Of a stretch of DNA of 64,000 nt, positions 1 to 10,640 are shown in pieces. Position numbers and translations under genes: made by a program. Every line of letters begins with the position of its first letter. Position 1 is the stretch's first letter. The stretch is from Leucaena leucocephala (lineage: Eukaryota > Streptophyta > Magnoliopsida > Fabales > Fabaceae), in the NCBI GenBank assembly GCA_037074615.1, contig CM073557.1, forward strand, positions 10,618,501 through 10,682,500, written 5' to 3'. Under the pieces are notes generated by a model, which saw nothing but the letters and a program-made list of their open reading frames with translations, did no database searches and was not told where the DNA came from.

Positions 1-110
1 GGAGAGATATTAGGATAACTAATTTAGATAAGATTAGGATATTAGGATATTATTATTATCTTAATTTAGATAAGATTAGGATATTTTAGGATATTATTAT
101 TATCTTCTAT
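1..110. repeat. AT-rich tandem duplication of about 40 bp
   Basis: A unit reading roughly atttagataagattaggat followed by aggatattattattatctt occurs twice in a row, with a 2-base length difference. Just downstream, at about 120-150, there is a TATA-like ctctataaat and an aataaa-like aatgaataaaatc. That order (AT-rich repeat, TATA-like box, polyadenylation-like signal) is what the right half of a plus-strand LTR looks like, so this may be the tail of an LTR cut by the window edge. The repeat is seen directly; the LTR reading is inference. Confidence 0.45.
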
Positions 111-180
111 CTAATTGTACTCTATAAATTCAGTAGCTTCTAATGAATAAAATCATAGCAGTATTCAGGCTTCAAAATCC

Positions 181-1099
181 TATACTTTATCGAATAGGTT
201 TTTGAAAATATTCAGTTTGATACTTTAAATTTTATCTTATGTTTATCAAAGCTTTATCGATAACCTCTTTGATGAATTAATGTCATCTTTCAAAAATTCA
301 CATGATATTTTAAAAAATATAAAGAATAATATCTTTAAAACATGATACATCAAAAGAAGATCAAAAGCACATACATATATAGCATGAAAATATTATTATT
401 AAGATAGCTCAGATGTATGTAACATAAAGAGAGTTTAGAAATGCTCATTCAGTTTTGGCATTATGATGAATTAATCAGTGTATTCTTTTCCCTTTCTCTC
501 TCTATGTTTGATCATCTTCTTCATTGGCATGGATGATTATCCTTTTAGCTTGTTGCCAATTTAGCTTTCTAATTCCAGTGCTCACTTGTATTAGTTATCT
601 AATATCAAGTTTTGATGTATCTACAGTATAGTCCATTGAGATCTTTCTTTATTCTCCTGTCATAAATGCAAAGTTTAATGCAAAGTTTCTTTCTTTGTTA
701 GAGACTAGTTAGTATGGGCCAGTAAAGAATAATCTCTATATTTAAGACCATATAGTAACTCATCATAAAAACATATCAATTCTAAGTTAATGCTGATGAG
801 TAGATTGTAAAATATAAATGCAAAGCTCTTCTTTCTCTAAAATAAATCTATATTAAAACAAATAATGTTTCATTTTGAAAAATATGCAATTTCAATATGA
901 TTTTTGATAAACCCATATTTTTATATATTTATTCATATCATTTTAGTGGATTTTTGTCAACTTTTTAGTCCTGAATTATATTATTTGTGCACTAATTGAA
1001 TTAATATGACTTACATTGAAATAGTGCTTAATAGGGGTATAATTGTCATATTTTTATGATTTCTCCCAAATAATTATTTTTGGAATAAAAGATATTACA
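181..1099. other. AT-rich stretch, no feature recognised
   Basis: I see no sustained open frame, terminal repeat, inverted repeat or TE protein motif here on either strand. The composition is AT-rich like ordinary plant intergenic DNA. Confidence 0.5.
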
Positions 1100-2345
1100 T
1101 TAATATGATTTTATATTTTAGGAATTTAGGAGAAATCGGAATTCACAAATGACAACAAATGACCAAAAAAATTAGAAATTACACAATAAGACCCAATGGG
1201 CCAAACCTTGCGATTTGACCCATTAGGTTTTGTCTTATTATGGCTTTTAAAAAGCCATTCACGCACACACACAGGAAGCCACGCTGTGGGAGAAGATTGA
1301 ATGAAAAGAAAGGAAAGAGCACACACATGTGTGGCGGCGGGCAAAGGGAATTGAAAAGAAGGAATTGAAAGAAAGATAAAGTGCTCACACCAGGAGCAAA
1401 CCATGGTGAAGCTTGTTCAGCAGCATTATTCATGGTTAAGCTCTTGCAATTGGTGTTAATCTTTCTAGCTATGCGTGGCTAAATATCCTAATTCTCTAAT
1501 TCAATAGCAAGGACATGAGTTTGGGATCTCAAAGGGGAGTATAAGTTACTCTAATTCTCTACCCAATAATTATATTATGACTTCTAGGTCTTAGGATTAA
1601 TTTTATAATTATTAGAAATGTTTAGCATAATTTATTTGTATTTATTGAGGATTATTGTGACTGAATTTTTGCTTGATATTTGACATTAATCTTTAATTAC
1701 TTTAATTTCATTTACTTTAATCTGGGTCAGACATTGTATTGAGATTATCGTGAATATTTTATGATTTTTCAAGGTGGCTTGAATTATTAGATCGTTGTGT
1801 CTCTTGTTGACTTAAATTCTATTTTATGAATTATTGAGTTATAATTAAGCATTGGTTTTTAATATCTTTAGTCCTATTTTATTATTCTGGTAGCAGTTAA
1901 TAAATTAGGACTTAGAAAATATTTTGTGACAATTCGAGGTGGCTCAGTTGTTGGATTAAAAGCTTAATTATAATTTTTAATTCATTGTTTATAACTCCTA
2001 TATCTTTTGAAGCTATGATTGCCTGCGTTATTGAATTGGAGGATTGCTTTTATTATTATTAATCACCCTTGAGTTTATTCTATTCACTTATTATCATTCA
2101 TTATTCCTTTCTTTAAACCAAAAATACCAAAAATATTTTCTTTAAATCTATTTTAATTCATTGCACTTAGTTGTTAGTCAATCAAAATAAATTCCATTTT
2201 CTAATTTAGGTTGCATTGCATTTAGTTACTTAGGAATTTAATTTCACATTTTGGCTCCTAAGAGAGAATGACCCGAGGTTGCACTATACGTAATCCTTGG
2301 TTTAAATTTTTGAAGTAACCCTAAGGCGACATCGGTTCAAGGTTG
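1100..2345 (+). mobile_element. possible decayed Gypsy (Athila-like) LTR
   Basis: The stretch starts with a promoter-like section (caatgggcc box, gcttttaaaaagcc, then a purine-rich gaaagaaagg leader). It continues as a T-rich, gene-free section and closes near 2263-2290 with gagagaatgacccgaggttg. A closing phrase of the type 'gaacgacccgagg' is common at the 3' end of Athila/Tat-type Gypsy LTRs. No tRNA primer-binding site follows and no second copy is in the window, so termini and target duplication cannot be checked. The two short minus-strand open frames at 1126-1433 overlap each other and have no recognisable motif, so I do not call them genes. Confidence 0.22.
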
Positions 2346-2741
2346 TTTCAATTTTTCAAAAATTCAACTTTGAAAATTGATTTTATATATGAAAACAATA
2401 TGAAGGATAAGTTTTTTAGAAAAAAACTACTTTGTAGGATCACATGTTGAATAACAATATTAACATGTCTAGGAATTTCTGTATGAGCAAAAGTTGAATA
2501 GGATATTAACATAATTAATGGTTCAAGGATTTTGCTTGTTTATTTTCAAATAATAGTTAAACAATGAAGCACATTAGTCCAAATGAATAGATTAACTAGT
2601 ATATTCCAGTGAATATTCACTTTAAGCGTAAGGCTTTAAGGTACTGGAATACCTTACTTCCTAAACAAATAGGCTTGAACTTCATCATGCAAATGGTTTA
2701 AATAGAAAGGTTCATTGGAGGATAGGGAGTTCAGGCCATGA
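2346..2741. other. no feature recognised
   Basis: Gene-free AT-rich DNA between the possible LTR on the left and the Copia-like LTR fragment on the right. Nothing supports a gene or RNA here. Confidence 0.4.
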
Positions 2742-3240
2742 TGTTAGTCTCGGCGGAAACACCTAAGAGGGGGTGAATTTGGTGTTTTGAAATTTTTAAC
2801 GGCAATTTAAAATCTTAAAGACAACCAGAATATAATTGAGTAAAGAGAATAGAGATTATAAAGATATCACTGAAAGATAAAAGAATGAACATAAGTCAAT
2901 TCATCCTAGTTCAGACCAATCCTCTTGCCCTATATCCAGTCCCTAGAGGCCTTATGAGATTTTCAACTATACTCCAAGATTTGAGTGGGCTCTTAGTACC
3001 TCAGTATAAGTAATTCTCTCAATCACTCCCCTTACTCCCAAAAGGTAATAATCCCAACTTGAGAGATCTAATCTATTAAGTCTATAGAATGAATAAAAAT
3101 TTTCTCAATCTCTCCCATATAGTATATATGATGATGAATATTGAAGCACAAAAATATTAGGTTACATAATAATGAATGAAAAATCAAACCATATAGAAGC
3201 CGCATAAGTTGCTTTCTTTGGGTTGCCTTCGATTATGTAA
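2742..3240 (-). mobile_element. partial LTR, probably Copia, minus orientation
   Basis: It begins TGTTAGTCTCGGCGG and continues with cacctaagagggggtgaat. On the minus strand this reads attcaccccctcttaggtg, a phrase often found near the 3' end of long-LTR Copia elements of the SIRE/Sto-4 type. No primer-binding site lies to its left, so if it is an LTR it would be a 3' LTR end on the minus strand. It could belong to Copia-S (30529-30910 and 42243-44516), which has the same orientation, but no second LTR copy is present to prove that. The right limit is a guess. Confidence 0.33.
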
Positions 3241-3249
3241 TATTAACAT

Positions 3250-3441
3250 GAACAAAATTATTTGTCATTAGCAAAAAACCGTGGAGCATAATACTTAACA
3301 CTTTTATTACCTTCGGTGTGATCCATTTAGGGTCCCTCACTGAGTTAACTTTCTTAAGACCACTTACAATTGTAAATGTCCTCATAGCCCTATGACCAAA
3401 GTTATGAACTTAGTAACCCATTTATTACAAAGATCATATTT
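3250..3441 (-). pseudogene. CACTA second gene, tail of Ulp1-like domain (decayed)
   Basis: On the minus strand the read-through contains VRDPKWITPK. In another frame it contains KYYAPRFFAND, which resembles a damaged version of the Cys-box region of the Ulp1-like (C48) domain found in plant CACTA genes, where GYYVMRFM is typical. The expected catalytic Cys codon is not seen. This piece was joined to 8481-9317 before the chromovirus at 3447-8475 inserted, because the 5-bp target ATTAC sits on both sides. The family assignment rests mainly on the neighbouring piece. It is damaged by frame changes and is certainly non-functional. Confidence 0.4.
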
Positions 3442-3446
3442 ATTAC

Positions 3447-3718
3447 TGATAAGCCAATTGATCAAGAATAGGAAAAAGAATAGGAAAGAATGGGAAAGAA
3501 TGGGAAAATAGGACAGGAAGGAAAGAAACAAAGGGGAATCGGGAAAGGAAGAAAGAGAGAAATGAGAGGTTAAGGAGATAGTCAATGCAAGCTGATTCAA
3601 TCTTATTCCATAGCCTTTGACTGTGCTAATTTCTTCTATTTATAGGCCCTACTCCCCCTCACATGTCCTAACAATAATATCCTAACAGCAGTAACTAACT
3701 AACCATAACATTATAACA
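3447..3718 (-). repeat. chromovirus 3' LTR
   Basis: 272-bp LTR that pairs with 8214-8475. It is 10 bp longer than its partner because the unit gaatgggaaa is present twice. A TATA box (tatttata on plus, TATAAATA on minus) lies at 3637-3644. Confidence 0.93.
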
Positions 3719-3729
3719 GTGCCCCCTCC
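3719..3729 (-). promoter_or_regulatory. polypurine tract of chromovirus
   Basis: Plus-strand gtgccccctcc reads GGAGGGGGCAC on the minus strand, directly before the 3' LTR. This is where the RNase-H-resistant plus-strand primer lies in LTR retrotransposons. Confidence 0.8.
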
Positions 3730-3770
3730 AAACAACCCTTGTCCTCAAGGGTTAGAAATCTAAAATTCAG

Positions 3771-4066
3771 GAAACTGTTGTTGCAAGTTATAGAGAGAAA
3801 TCCAAGAAGCTTCCTCTTCTGGATACCCCTTCCACTGTACCAGTACTTCAGTAATAATTCATTTTTTCCTCCTCCCAACCCTATTAGCCAATACTCTTTC
3901 AGGGTATTGAGTACTAGGAACAGCAGGGTAATCAATAGGGGTGTCTTTGTTTAACACAGGGATCTGGACATAATTTCAACAAAGACACATGGAAAGTAGG
4001 GTGTATCCTAGATTCCGGTGGCAACTCCAGCCTGTAAGCCACTAGTCCAATCTTCTTTACTACCTT
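3771..4066 (-). pseudogene. chromovirus integrase tail and chromodomain
   Basis: The minus-strand frame just after the stop at 4067 continues with VAYRLELPPESRIHPTFHVS, the conserved C-terminal part of Gypsy integrase. After a frame change it continues with EVLVQWKGYPEEEASWISL, a chromodomain core with the aromatic W of WKG. In chromoviruses this domain binds histone marks and steers integration into heterochromatin. A stop falls within the final helix region. The stretch ends close to the polypurine tract, as expected. The chromodomain identifies the element as a chromovirus rather than a Tat or Athila Gypsy element. Confidence 0.8.
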
Positions 4067-4862
4067 TTAAGAACCATAAAATCGAGGGGCCAACTTTTGA
4101 GTACTCCTAGTTGCTGCAGAAACTTGTCGGTAGGGTTGGAGTTTAAGGAAAACCCACTGTCCCTCCTGAAATTCACGATCAGATCTTCGAGCATCTGCCT
4201 TTTGCTTCATTATGTTGACCGCCTTATGTAAATGGTGCCTTAAAATAGCTAGCATTCTTTCCCTCGCACTAAAACTCCTGTCCACAGCTTCAATTACAGC
4301 AGTCCTGGGAATATAGGGAGAATGGACAGGAGGTTTCTGACCATACAACAACTCATATGGAGTTGCCTTGGTAGAAGTGTGAAAAGTGGTATTATACCAC
4401 CACTCAGCCAAAGGCACCTACTGACTCCACTCCTTAGGATTTTCCTAGCACATACACCTTAGGAATGACTCTAAACAATGATTCAGAATTTCAGTTTGTC
4501 CATCACTTTGAGGATGATAAGCCGAAGATAATTGTTGCTCTACCTTTATAACTGTGAGGAATTCCTTCCAAAAGTTACTGATAAAAATAGGATCTCGATC
4601 ACTGATAATCTCCACTGGTGCTCCATGAAGTTTATACACTTGATCAAGGAAAATTTGAGCAAGAGAAGAAGCTGTAAAAGGATAGGATAAGCTAATAAAA
4701 TGCCCATACTTACTCATTCGATCGATTATAACCCAAATCACCTCCTTCCCATTAGACTTAGGAAGCCCTTCTATAAAATCCATTGATATGCTCTCCCAAA
4801 TTTTACTTGGGATTGGAACCGGTTGTAATAAACCTGGAGAAGCTACTGTTTCATATTTACAC
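4067..4862 (-). pseudogene. chromovirus integrase core
   Basis: Minus-strand translation shows SMDFIEGLPKS (first catalytic Asp), IISDRDPIF (second Asp) and SAYHPQSDGQTE (catalytic Glu), the D,D,E core of Gypsy integrase. It is followed by PLAEWWYNTTFH and PYELLYGQKPP. The enzyme inserts element cDNA into the genome. In-frame stops interrupt it near 4445 and 4417, and another stop ends the readable part at 4067. Upstream, the HHCC zinc-binding region appears to be missing about 20 residues and the frame changes there. All three catalytic residues are still visible. Confidence 0.88.
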
Positions 4863-5603
4863 CTACTTCTTCCACCAAAACAAGCCACGAACCCTTTGAT
4901 AAGTAGCACTAATTCCTGAATAACCTCCTTGAGCACTAGAATGAAGCCACTCAAGAATTTTCTGTCTAGTTTCAGCAACATTCCCAACTACTATCTTGTT
5001 ATCCCTTCTCAGAACAGTTCCATCCCATGAAAACCTTCCTGAGAGGCCGTCAACCTGCTGTTTAACAACCAATAAAACTCCTGCTGTTGCTTTATCGGCC
5101 TCCCAGGATTCTTTTATTAAATCCAAAAGCTCCGGGGAAGCAGTATCAAGAGCTATCTGTAAAATTTGAGGCCCATGAACCCTGGAGAGTGTATCAGCCA
5201 CAGAATTATCACTACCCCTCTTATATTGAATCTCATAATCATACCCCATGAGCTTAGCTATCCAATACATTTGGAATGGTGTCTTAAGCTTCTGTCCAAG
5301 TAGAAACTTGAGATTCTGCTGATATGTTCTTATCACAAAGTGTGTCCTTTCCAAATACTGATGCCAGTTTCCTACTGCCAAAACTACCGCCAACAGTTCC
5401 TTCTCATATACCGAAAGTTTAATGTGATGGGGGGCTAATGCCTTACTGAAAAAAGCCAGTGGCTGCCCCTCCTGCGTAAGGACATCTCCCATTCTTGCTC
5501 CACACGCGTCAGCCTCCACTACAAATACCTTGGAAAAATCAGGTAAAGCTAAAATCGGAGCTGACACTAAAATATCCTTCAACCTTTAAAAAGCCACACT
5601 GGC
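4863..5603 (-). pseudogene. chromovirus RNase H and start of integrase
   Basis: Minus-strand 5582-4863 reads FVVEADACGARMGDVLTQ, then PLAFFSKAL and YEKELLAVVLAV, the plant Gypsy RNase H signature. FVIRTYQQNLKFLL and the substrate-binding stretch through GYDYEIQYKRGSDNSVADTL follow. RNase H degrades the RNA strand after reverse transcription. The frame then enters the integrase N-terminal region (ATYQRVRGLFWWKK) and stops where a short deletion has removed most of the zinc-binding motif. Two stops lie upstream at the junction with reverse transcriptase, near 5604 and 5587. Confidence 0.87.
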
Positions 5604-6479
5604 TTATTCCGACCAGAAGAAGCTGTTTTTACATGTAAGTAGAGTCAAGGGCCTAGCAATCTCTCCAAATCCCTTGATGAACCTCCGATAATAACCTGCC
5701 AGACCCAAAAATGCCCTTAATTGCCTCACATTAGTTGGTTCTGCCCATTCCAGAACAGCCTGTATTTTTCTAGAATCTGTGGACACCTTCCCTACTGATA
5801 TAACATGACCTAAATACTCAACCTTCTGGGCAGCAAATGTGCACTTGCTTCTTTTGACATAGTAGTGACAATCACGCAAAACTTTTAATACAGCTTCCAA
5901 ATGAATTATATGCTCTGGCACCAAAGAGCTATATACGAGAATATCATCGAAGAATACTAGTACAAATTGGCGAAGAAAGGGTCTAAAGATGTCATTCATA
6001 GCTCCTTGAAATGTTGCTGGAGCATTTGTCAAGCCAAAAGGAATGACCAACTATTCATAATGACCCGAATGAGTTTTGAAGGCAGTCTTATGACAATCTG
6101 TGGGAACCATTCTGATTTGATGATAACTAACCCTCAAATCTAGCTTAGTAAACCACCTTGCTGACTGTAATTCATCCAGCAAATCCTCAATCAAAGGAAT
6201 GGGATACTGGTTCTTAACAGTATGCTTGTTCAGCTCACGATAATCAATACACATTCTCCAGGACCCATCCTTCTTCTTTACCAAGACAATGGGAGCAGAA
6301 AAGGGTGAGGAACTTTCCTGAAGCAGCCCATTTTGTAAAAGCTCCTTGATCTATTGCTCAATCACGTCCTTTTGTACAGCAGGATAGCAATAGGGCTTAA
6401 GATTTATTGGATTTGTTCCTTCTCGGAGGATGATAGGGTGGTTGTGTCTAAGCCTCAACGGTGGCAGACATTTGGGTTC
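5604..6479 (-). pseudogene. chromovirus reverse transcriptase
   Basis: The frame contains KKKDGSWRMCIDYRELNKHT, the FTKLDLRVSYHQIRM block and FFDDILVYSS, in which the catalytic pair DD is kept. LGHVISVGKV and FLGLAGYYRRFIKGF follow. These are the ordered blocks of Ty3/Gypsy reverse transcriptase. In-frame stops occur at 6480, near 6350 and at 6051; the last replaces the Trp that normally precedes the FGLTNAPATFQ block. Apart from those stops the frame is continuous with gag-protease upstream, so the ancestor had a single polyprotein frame. Confidence 0.9.
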
Positions 6480-8165
6480 CTAAAAAATATCCTTATATTC
6501 CTCCAAAACCCCTTGTATTTCTCCTGGAACTAGTCCCCACTCCAGCTGAATGGACAAACATTGAGGTTCAGTACCCTTCTGAGGTTGTAAAAGTTGTACC
6601 AAGAACCTTTGCTGATCTTTACCACTGTGAGCACTTAACCTAGAAGTAGGTACTGCCTCCACCACCACTGGACCCACTGCCTGCAGCTTACACAAACTCC
6701 CTTTATACCAAAAATGCATCGCCATCTTATCATACTCCCAGTAGACATTCTTCAGGAACTTCAGCCACTCCAATCCCAATATCATGTCATACGTGTGTAG
6801 CTCAATAACCCGGAATGCAGATTCAAACTCCACCCCTTGCATTCGCCATTTGAAATCCTTCCAGACACCATGGACCTGCAACCTACATCCCCCAGCAATC
6901 TGCACCGAGGAGCATTCTGTCCTACATCCTTGCCACCCCAGCTTCCTTGCCAGATTGAGGTCAAGGAAGTTATACGTGCTACCGGTATCTATCAAAACAT
7001 ACATTCCCCGCTTACCAACATTCCCAGCCACTCGCATAGTCTCTGCCGTCTCCCCACCATGAATAGCATGTAGTGAAATCAATGGGACGGAATCCTCGTC
7101 ACCTTCACCTAGGAGACCCACATCATTTTCGCCCTCAGCATTACCCTCGTCAAGAATCAAGAAATAGAGTTGCATTTTTTGTCTCTGAAGGTAGTGGTAG
7201 TCACGTGAGAACGGCTCGTGACAATAAAAGCAAAGATTCTTCACCCGATGCTCCGCTTCTTCCTCCGCTGACAACACTTTGAGGAGATGGACATACTGGG
7301 TCGGCGTCTTGAATGTTGCTGCCAAGTCTTTACTCGGTAAAGCACCGAGAACCCCCTGCGAACTTGTCCCTCCAGACACGATAGTGTTCTTGTAAGAAGT
7401 CACTGTTGACACTGTCCTCCCTCCTTTCTCACCGCCGTTCTTGCTCAGACGATGGGCTATGGCAATTTCTTGCACCCTTGCCAATCGTCGGGCCTCCACA
7501 AGAGTCTGGGGATCAAACATCATCACCGAATCCATAATTTTCTCCCTTAGCGCTCCAATGTACACATCTATAAGGTACGCCTCTGGCAAATCCAGTCGTG
7601 CTGCCAGCGTATCAAATTTCACGTTCAACTCCTTCAGCGTCCCCGTCTGCCGCAAATGGGTAAGCTCTGACATTGGCCACTCATACAGAGGCCCAAATGT
7701 TCCCTTCAACAACTCAACATACTCTTCCCATTTGGGCCGATAATTTCCCCAGCGACGCTCCATAGCCAATTACCATTCAAAGGACTCTTCATCCAAATTC
7801 ATAGCCGCGGCATCCATTCGCGATTCCTCTGGGATGTTCTCAATCCTAAAGTATCGTTCACACCTGACTATCCACGATTGGATGTTTTTACCATCGTACT
7901 TGGGGAAATCCATCCTGGGCAGTCTGGGTTGACGATGATCATCAAGGTTATCATTACTACGATGGCCGCCATTCCTGTTAGGCACCCTGTGACCACGATC
8001 CTGGACGTCCTGCGCAATGCATTGCAACTATTATCGAAGAGCTCGACCCACATTCTGCAATTTATCTCGAAAGCCCAACACCATTTCTTGTAACTCGTCG
8101 ACTGCTTATAGCCGTTGTTCCACAACCTACATATGCACGTCCATCTGTTGCCTTATCTCCACCAT
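6480..8165 (-). pseudogene. chromovirus gag and aspartic protease
   Basis: An ATG at 8165, 34 nt after the primer-binding site, opens a frame that runs to 6480 with a few in-frame stops (several before 8027, one at 7770). It holds the retrotransposon capsid core (FPKYDGKNIQSWIVRCERYF, then LKGTFGPLYEWPMSELTHLR), a zinc-knuckle remnant (NLCFYCHEPFSRDYHY, with the later His/Cys spacing lost) and the protease active site VLIDTGSTYNFLD. Gag packages the RNA; the protease cleaves the polyprotein. I chose the 8165 start because it is the first ATG after the PBS and is in frame with everything downstream. Plus-strand open frames across this interval are mirror frames and are not called. Confidence 0.88.
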
Positions 8166-8199
8166 TCAACGTCCCCGCCTGACGGTCCAAAGAAAGCTT

Positions 8200-8212
8200 G
8201 GCTCTGATACCA
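8200..8212 (-). promoter_or_regulatory. primer-binding site, tRNA-Met type (chromovirus)
   Basis: Minus-strand TGGTATCAGAGCC starts one or two bases inside the 5' LTR boundary. TGGTATCAGAGC is complementary to the 3' end of plant initiator tRNA-Met. It fixes the element's orientation as minus. Confidence 0.9.
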
Positions 8213-8213
8213 G

Positions 8214-8475
8214 TGATAAGCCAATTGATCAAGAATAGGAAAAAGAATAGGAAAGAATGGGAAAACAGGACAGGAAGGAAAGAAACAAAGGGGAATCGGG
8301 AAAGGAAGAAAGAGAGAAATGAGAGGTTAATGAGATAGTTAATGCAAGCTGATTCAATCTTATTCCATAGCCTTTGACTGTGCTAATTTCTTCTATTTAT
8401 AGGCCCTGCTCCCCCTCATATGTCCTAATAATAATATCCTAACAGCAGTAACTAACTAACTGTAACATTATAACA
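8214..8475 (-). repeat. chromovirus 5' LTR
   Basis: 262-bp LTR, TG...CA, matching 3447-3718 with scattered substitutions. On the minus strand it drives element transcription from the TATA box at 8394-8401. Confidence 0.93.
8394..8401 (-). promoter_or_regulatory. LTR TATA box
   Basis: tatttata on plus reads TATAAATA on minus, within GGCCTATAAATAGAAG. It is conserved at the same place in the other LTR (3637-3644). This is the expected core promoter of the element. Confidence 0.7.
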
Positions 8476-8480
8476 ATTAC

Positions 8481-9317
8481 AAACACCATTGTTCTGTATA
8501 GAAGAAAACTCATGTGTTCATAATTTTTTTTGGCATCAACTGATGGCTTGTAGTGGAGGGAGCATAAGAAAAAAATTTTATAAGTGTGTTTACATAGTAT
8601 AATCAATTTCCAATGATTGCTGTAGAAATTAATTAAACAATAATGATTATTAGCATTAAGCAAATACAAAACTAGTATGAAATAAAATGAAATATTATTA
8701 TTCTTACTCTTGCATATATGATGCAAAGAAGCAATCAATATCGATTTCACCAAGCCTCATTGAAATATACTGATGTCCCAAAGATTGGGAGGTCCCTTTT
8801 GCATAAATATGAAATGGGCATAGGAATCTGAACCTATTTTGTTTTTCCTTAGAAACTAACTTAGCTTGCATGTACCTATAGTTAATGCAAACACGATGTT
8901 AGTTAACGCAAAGACTCATCTTGCATGAATTTTGTTATTACATATATTTACATTTAAATTAGACTTACATTAAAAACACTTGGATGCACCTGAAGGTTAG
9001 TTTATTCCCAAGACAGATAAATAATTTCACACCTATATGTTCAACAAAGGAGGGTGCCCTCATATCACCCATAACTGAATCCATAAGCAAATAATCCATA
9101 TGGAACATTTTGTCATATGCCAATCAGATCACACATTGCATGCCACTCAAACTAGGAGGTGTGGGAAGTTTGCTCAAGGATGACACGACGTGATTCGAAA
9201 TAAGATGCTTTGGCCATAATATGAAAGTCCCCTTTGCTAGATCACTGTTTTCACCTCATTAGTGGAAATTGGGATAAGATCATCTTTAATTATCATGTCT
9301 TTAACTGTCACCCTTAA
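8481..9317 (-). pseudogene. CACTA second gene, middle part with Ulp1-like domain
   Basis: Minus-strand reading gives, in order, VTVKDMIIKDDLIPISTNEV, which resembles the end of the Ptta/En/Spm (Transposase_24) domain; then KLVSKEKQNRFRFLCPFHIY and QYISMRLGEI, like the region before the catalytic His in plant CACTA Ulp1-type domains; then SNHWKLIILC and FLCSLHYKPS, which contain the HW pair of the C48 protease fold. Stops and frame changes are frequent. C48-like domains of this kind are known from many plant CACTA elements, where their role is unclear. It continues 23531-25080 upstream and 3250-3441 downstream; both joins are broken by later insertions. Confidence 0.55.
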
Positions 9318-10632
9318 CTGATTGTGATATCCTAAATTTTCCCTATCTGTATAATACTGATAATGGAAAGAGGTTTGGAAAGGATTATGATGAAGATAAG
9401 AAGAAATGATAAAGGTTAAATGAGTCCTAAAGAAAGAGAAGGACTAAAACGAAAATTAGAAAAGGTTGAAGGTAAAAAGTGAAGGTAGAAATAAAAGTTG
9501 AGCCTTTAAGTGTAATTTTTAAAAGTTAAGGGGCTAAAATAAAAATAGCTAAAAGTTCAGGGGCTAAAGTGCAATTATTCAAAAGTTTAGGGACCTAAAT
9601 GTAATTATGGAAAAGTTGAGCCAAAACAGGTCAAAAATGCCCAAAATCAGATAAGACCCAAATTTTATCAGTAGATAGATAAAATTATTCCGATTAGTTT
9701 AACGCAAAACATAATTTTGATTTGAGGTCCCGATTAATTGATATAAATTTATGAAGTCATAAGAGTTATTACAGAATTTTTCAGACAGCAGAATCAGATG
9801 AAACTTTATAGGAAATTCCTATATTTAATGTAAGAATTTATAAAATTGACAGAGTCAAAAAAGGAATCCTGTAGAAGTTTTATGGGATTTTACGGTAAAA
9901 TAAAATACCCAATAAATAGGATCGGGTGAGATTTATTGGGATTTGTGCCATAAAGGTAATGAGGCCAATGAGCCCATACCAAGGCCCAAATGGTGCCATA
10001 ATGAGCCCAATAAAGTAGTGAAACAGTTATGTGGGCCAGAGTCTAGAGCAGTCTAGGAAAAGTGCAAAATTACAAAAATGCCCCTGGATGCCCATACTGT
10101 ACTAGTGTTAGATGGAGGTCATTTTAGTCAGGCCAAAAATGTGGGACATAGTATAAATATGATTAGTTAGAGCCAATATATGCCCTAAGGCAGTGTAAAG
10201 AGGGGTGAAATGACAATTATGTCCTTAAGGTTAGTATAGGGCAATAAAGGACACCAAGGGTATTTTAGCCATTTTCTAAAGGATGGATGGCAAATAAATA
10301 TTTATTATATCAAGTTCAATGATATGATAAGACTAGACATTGATTTCAAGGACAAAATACATATCCTGGTATATTATAAAAAAATTAGGAACAAAAATCA
10401 GTCCGGTTGCTGTGAAACTGCTCCGATTGGTACCTGATTGGACTGTAATTTTTTTAGAAGCTTCCTGGCATGGTAAGCACTCCACATACCCCCATGAGGT
10501 GTCCCTTGAGCTGTCCCACATGATGTCATCATTATTCTTTTTAGAAAAAGTTAAATCCAAGATTAAATGTGGGCCTTTAGATCAAATAGTAACTAAATCA
10601 ATCTTGGCCATTCATTTTTCATGGATTTTGGC

Positions 10633-10640
10633 TATAAATA
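10633..10640 (+). promoter_or_regulatory. TATA box of LTR A1
   Basis: TATAAATA in the context ggctataaataccccctcat, kept in the related LTRs (minus strand at 32962-32969 and 40947-40954, plus strand at 54417-54424, minus strand at 52105-52112). About 120 bases downstream is a conserved splice-donor-like AAAG|GTAAGC. Confidence 0.65.

Larger units (their letters stand above)
3447..8475 (-). mobile_element. Ty3/Gypsy chromovirus with short LTRs (Reina-like), full length, decayed
   Basis: A complete LTR retrotransposon of 5029 bp lies between two copies of the target ATTAC (3442-3446 and 8476-8480). Both LTRs run TG...CA on the plus strand. Read on the minus strand the order is 5' LTR, PBS, gag, protease, reverse transcriptase, RNase H, integrase, chromodomain, PPT, 3' LTR, which is the Ty3/Gypsy chromovirus order. 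LTRs of about 270 bp together with a chromodomain suggest the Reina lineage (inference from size and domain). The LTRs differ by about 8 substitutions in 262 positions by eye, so insertion is fairly recent. Even so, the polyprotein frame has about ten stops and at least one deletion with a frame change. It inserted into the CACTA second gene. Confidence 0.92.

Noticed and set aside
1126..1433. Overlapping minus-strand open frames
   Set aside because: They share the same bases in two frames, show no motif, and lie opposite a promoter-like and leader-like stretch.
4445..4987. Overlap of two integrase open frames read as programmed frameshift
   Set aside because: The frame change coincides with loss of most of the integrase zinc-binding region, so it is a deletion, not a regulated shift; no slippery sequence is evident.
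6784..7282. Several plus-strand open frames opposite the chromovirus gag-protease
   Set aside because: Mirror frames of a long minus-strand coding region with clear protease and gag motifs.
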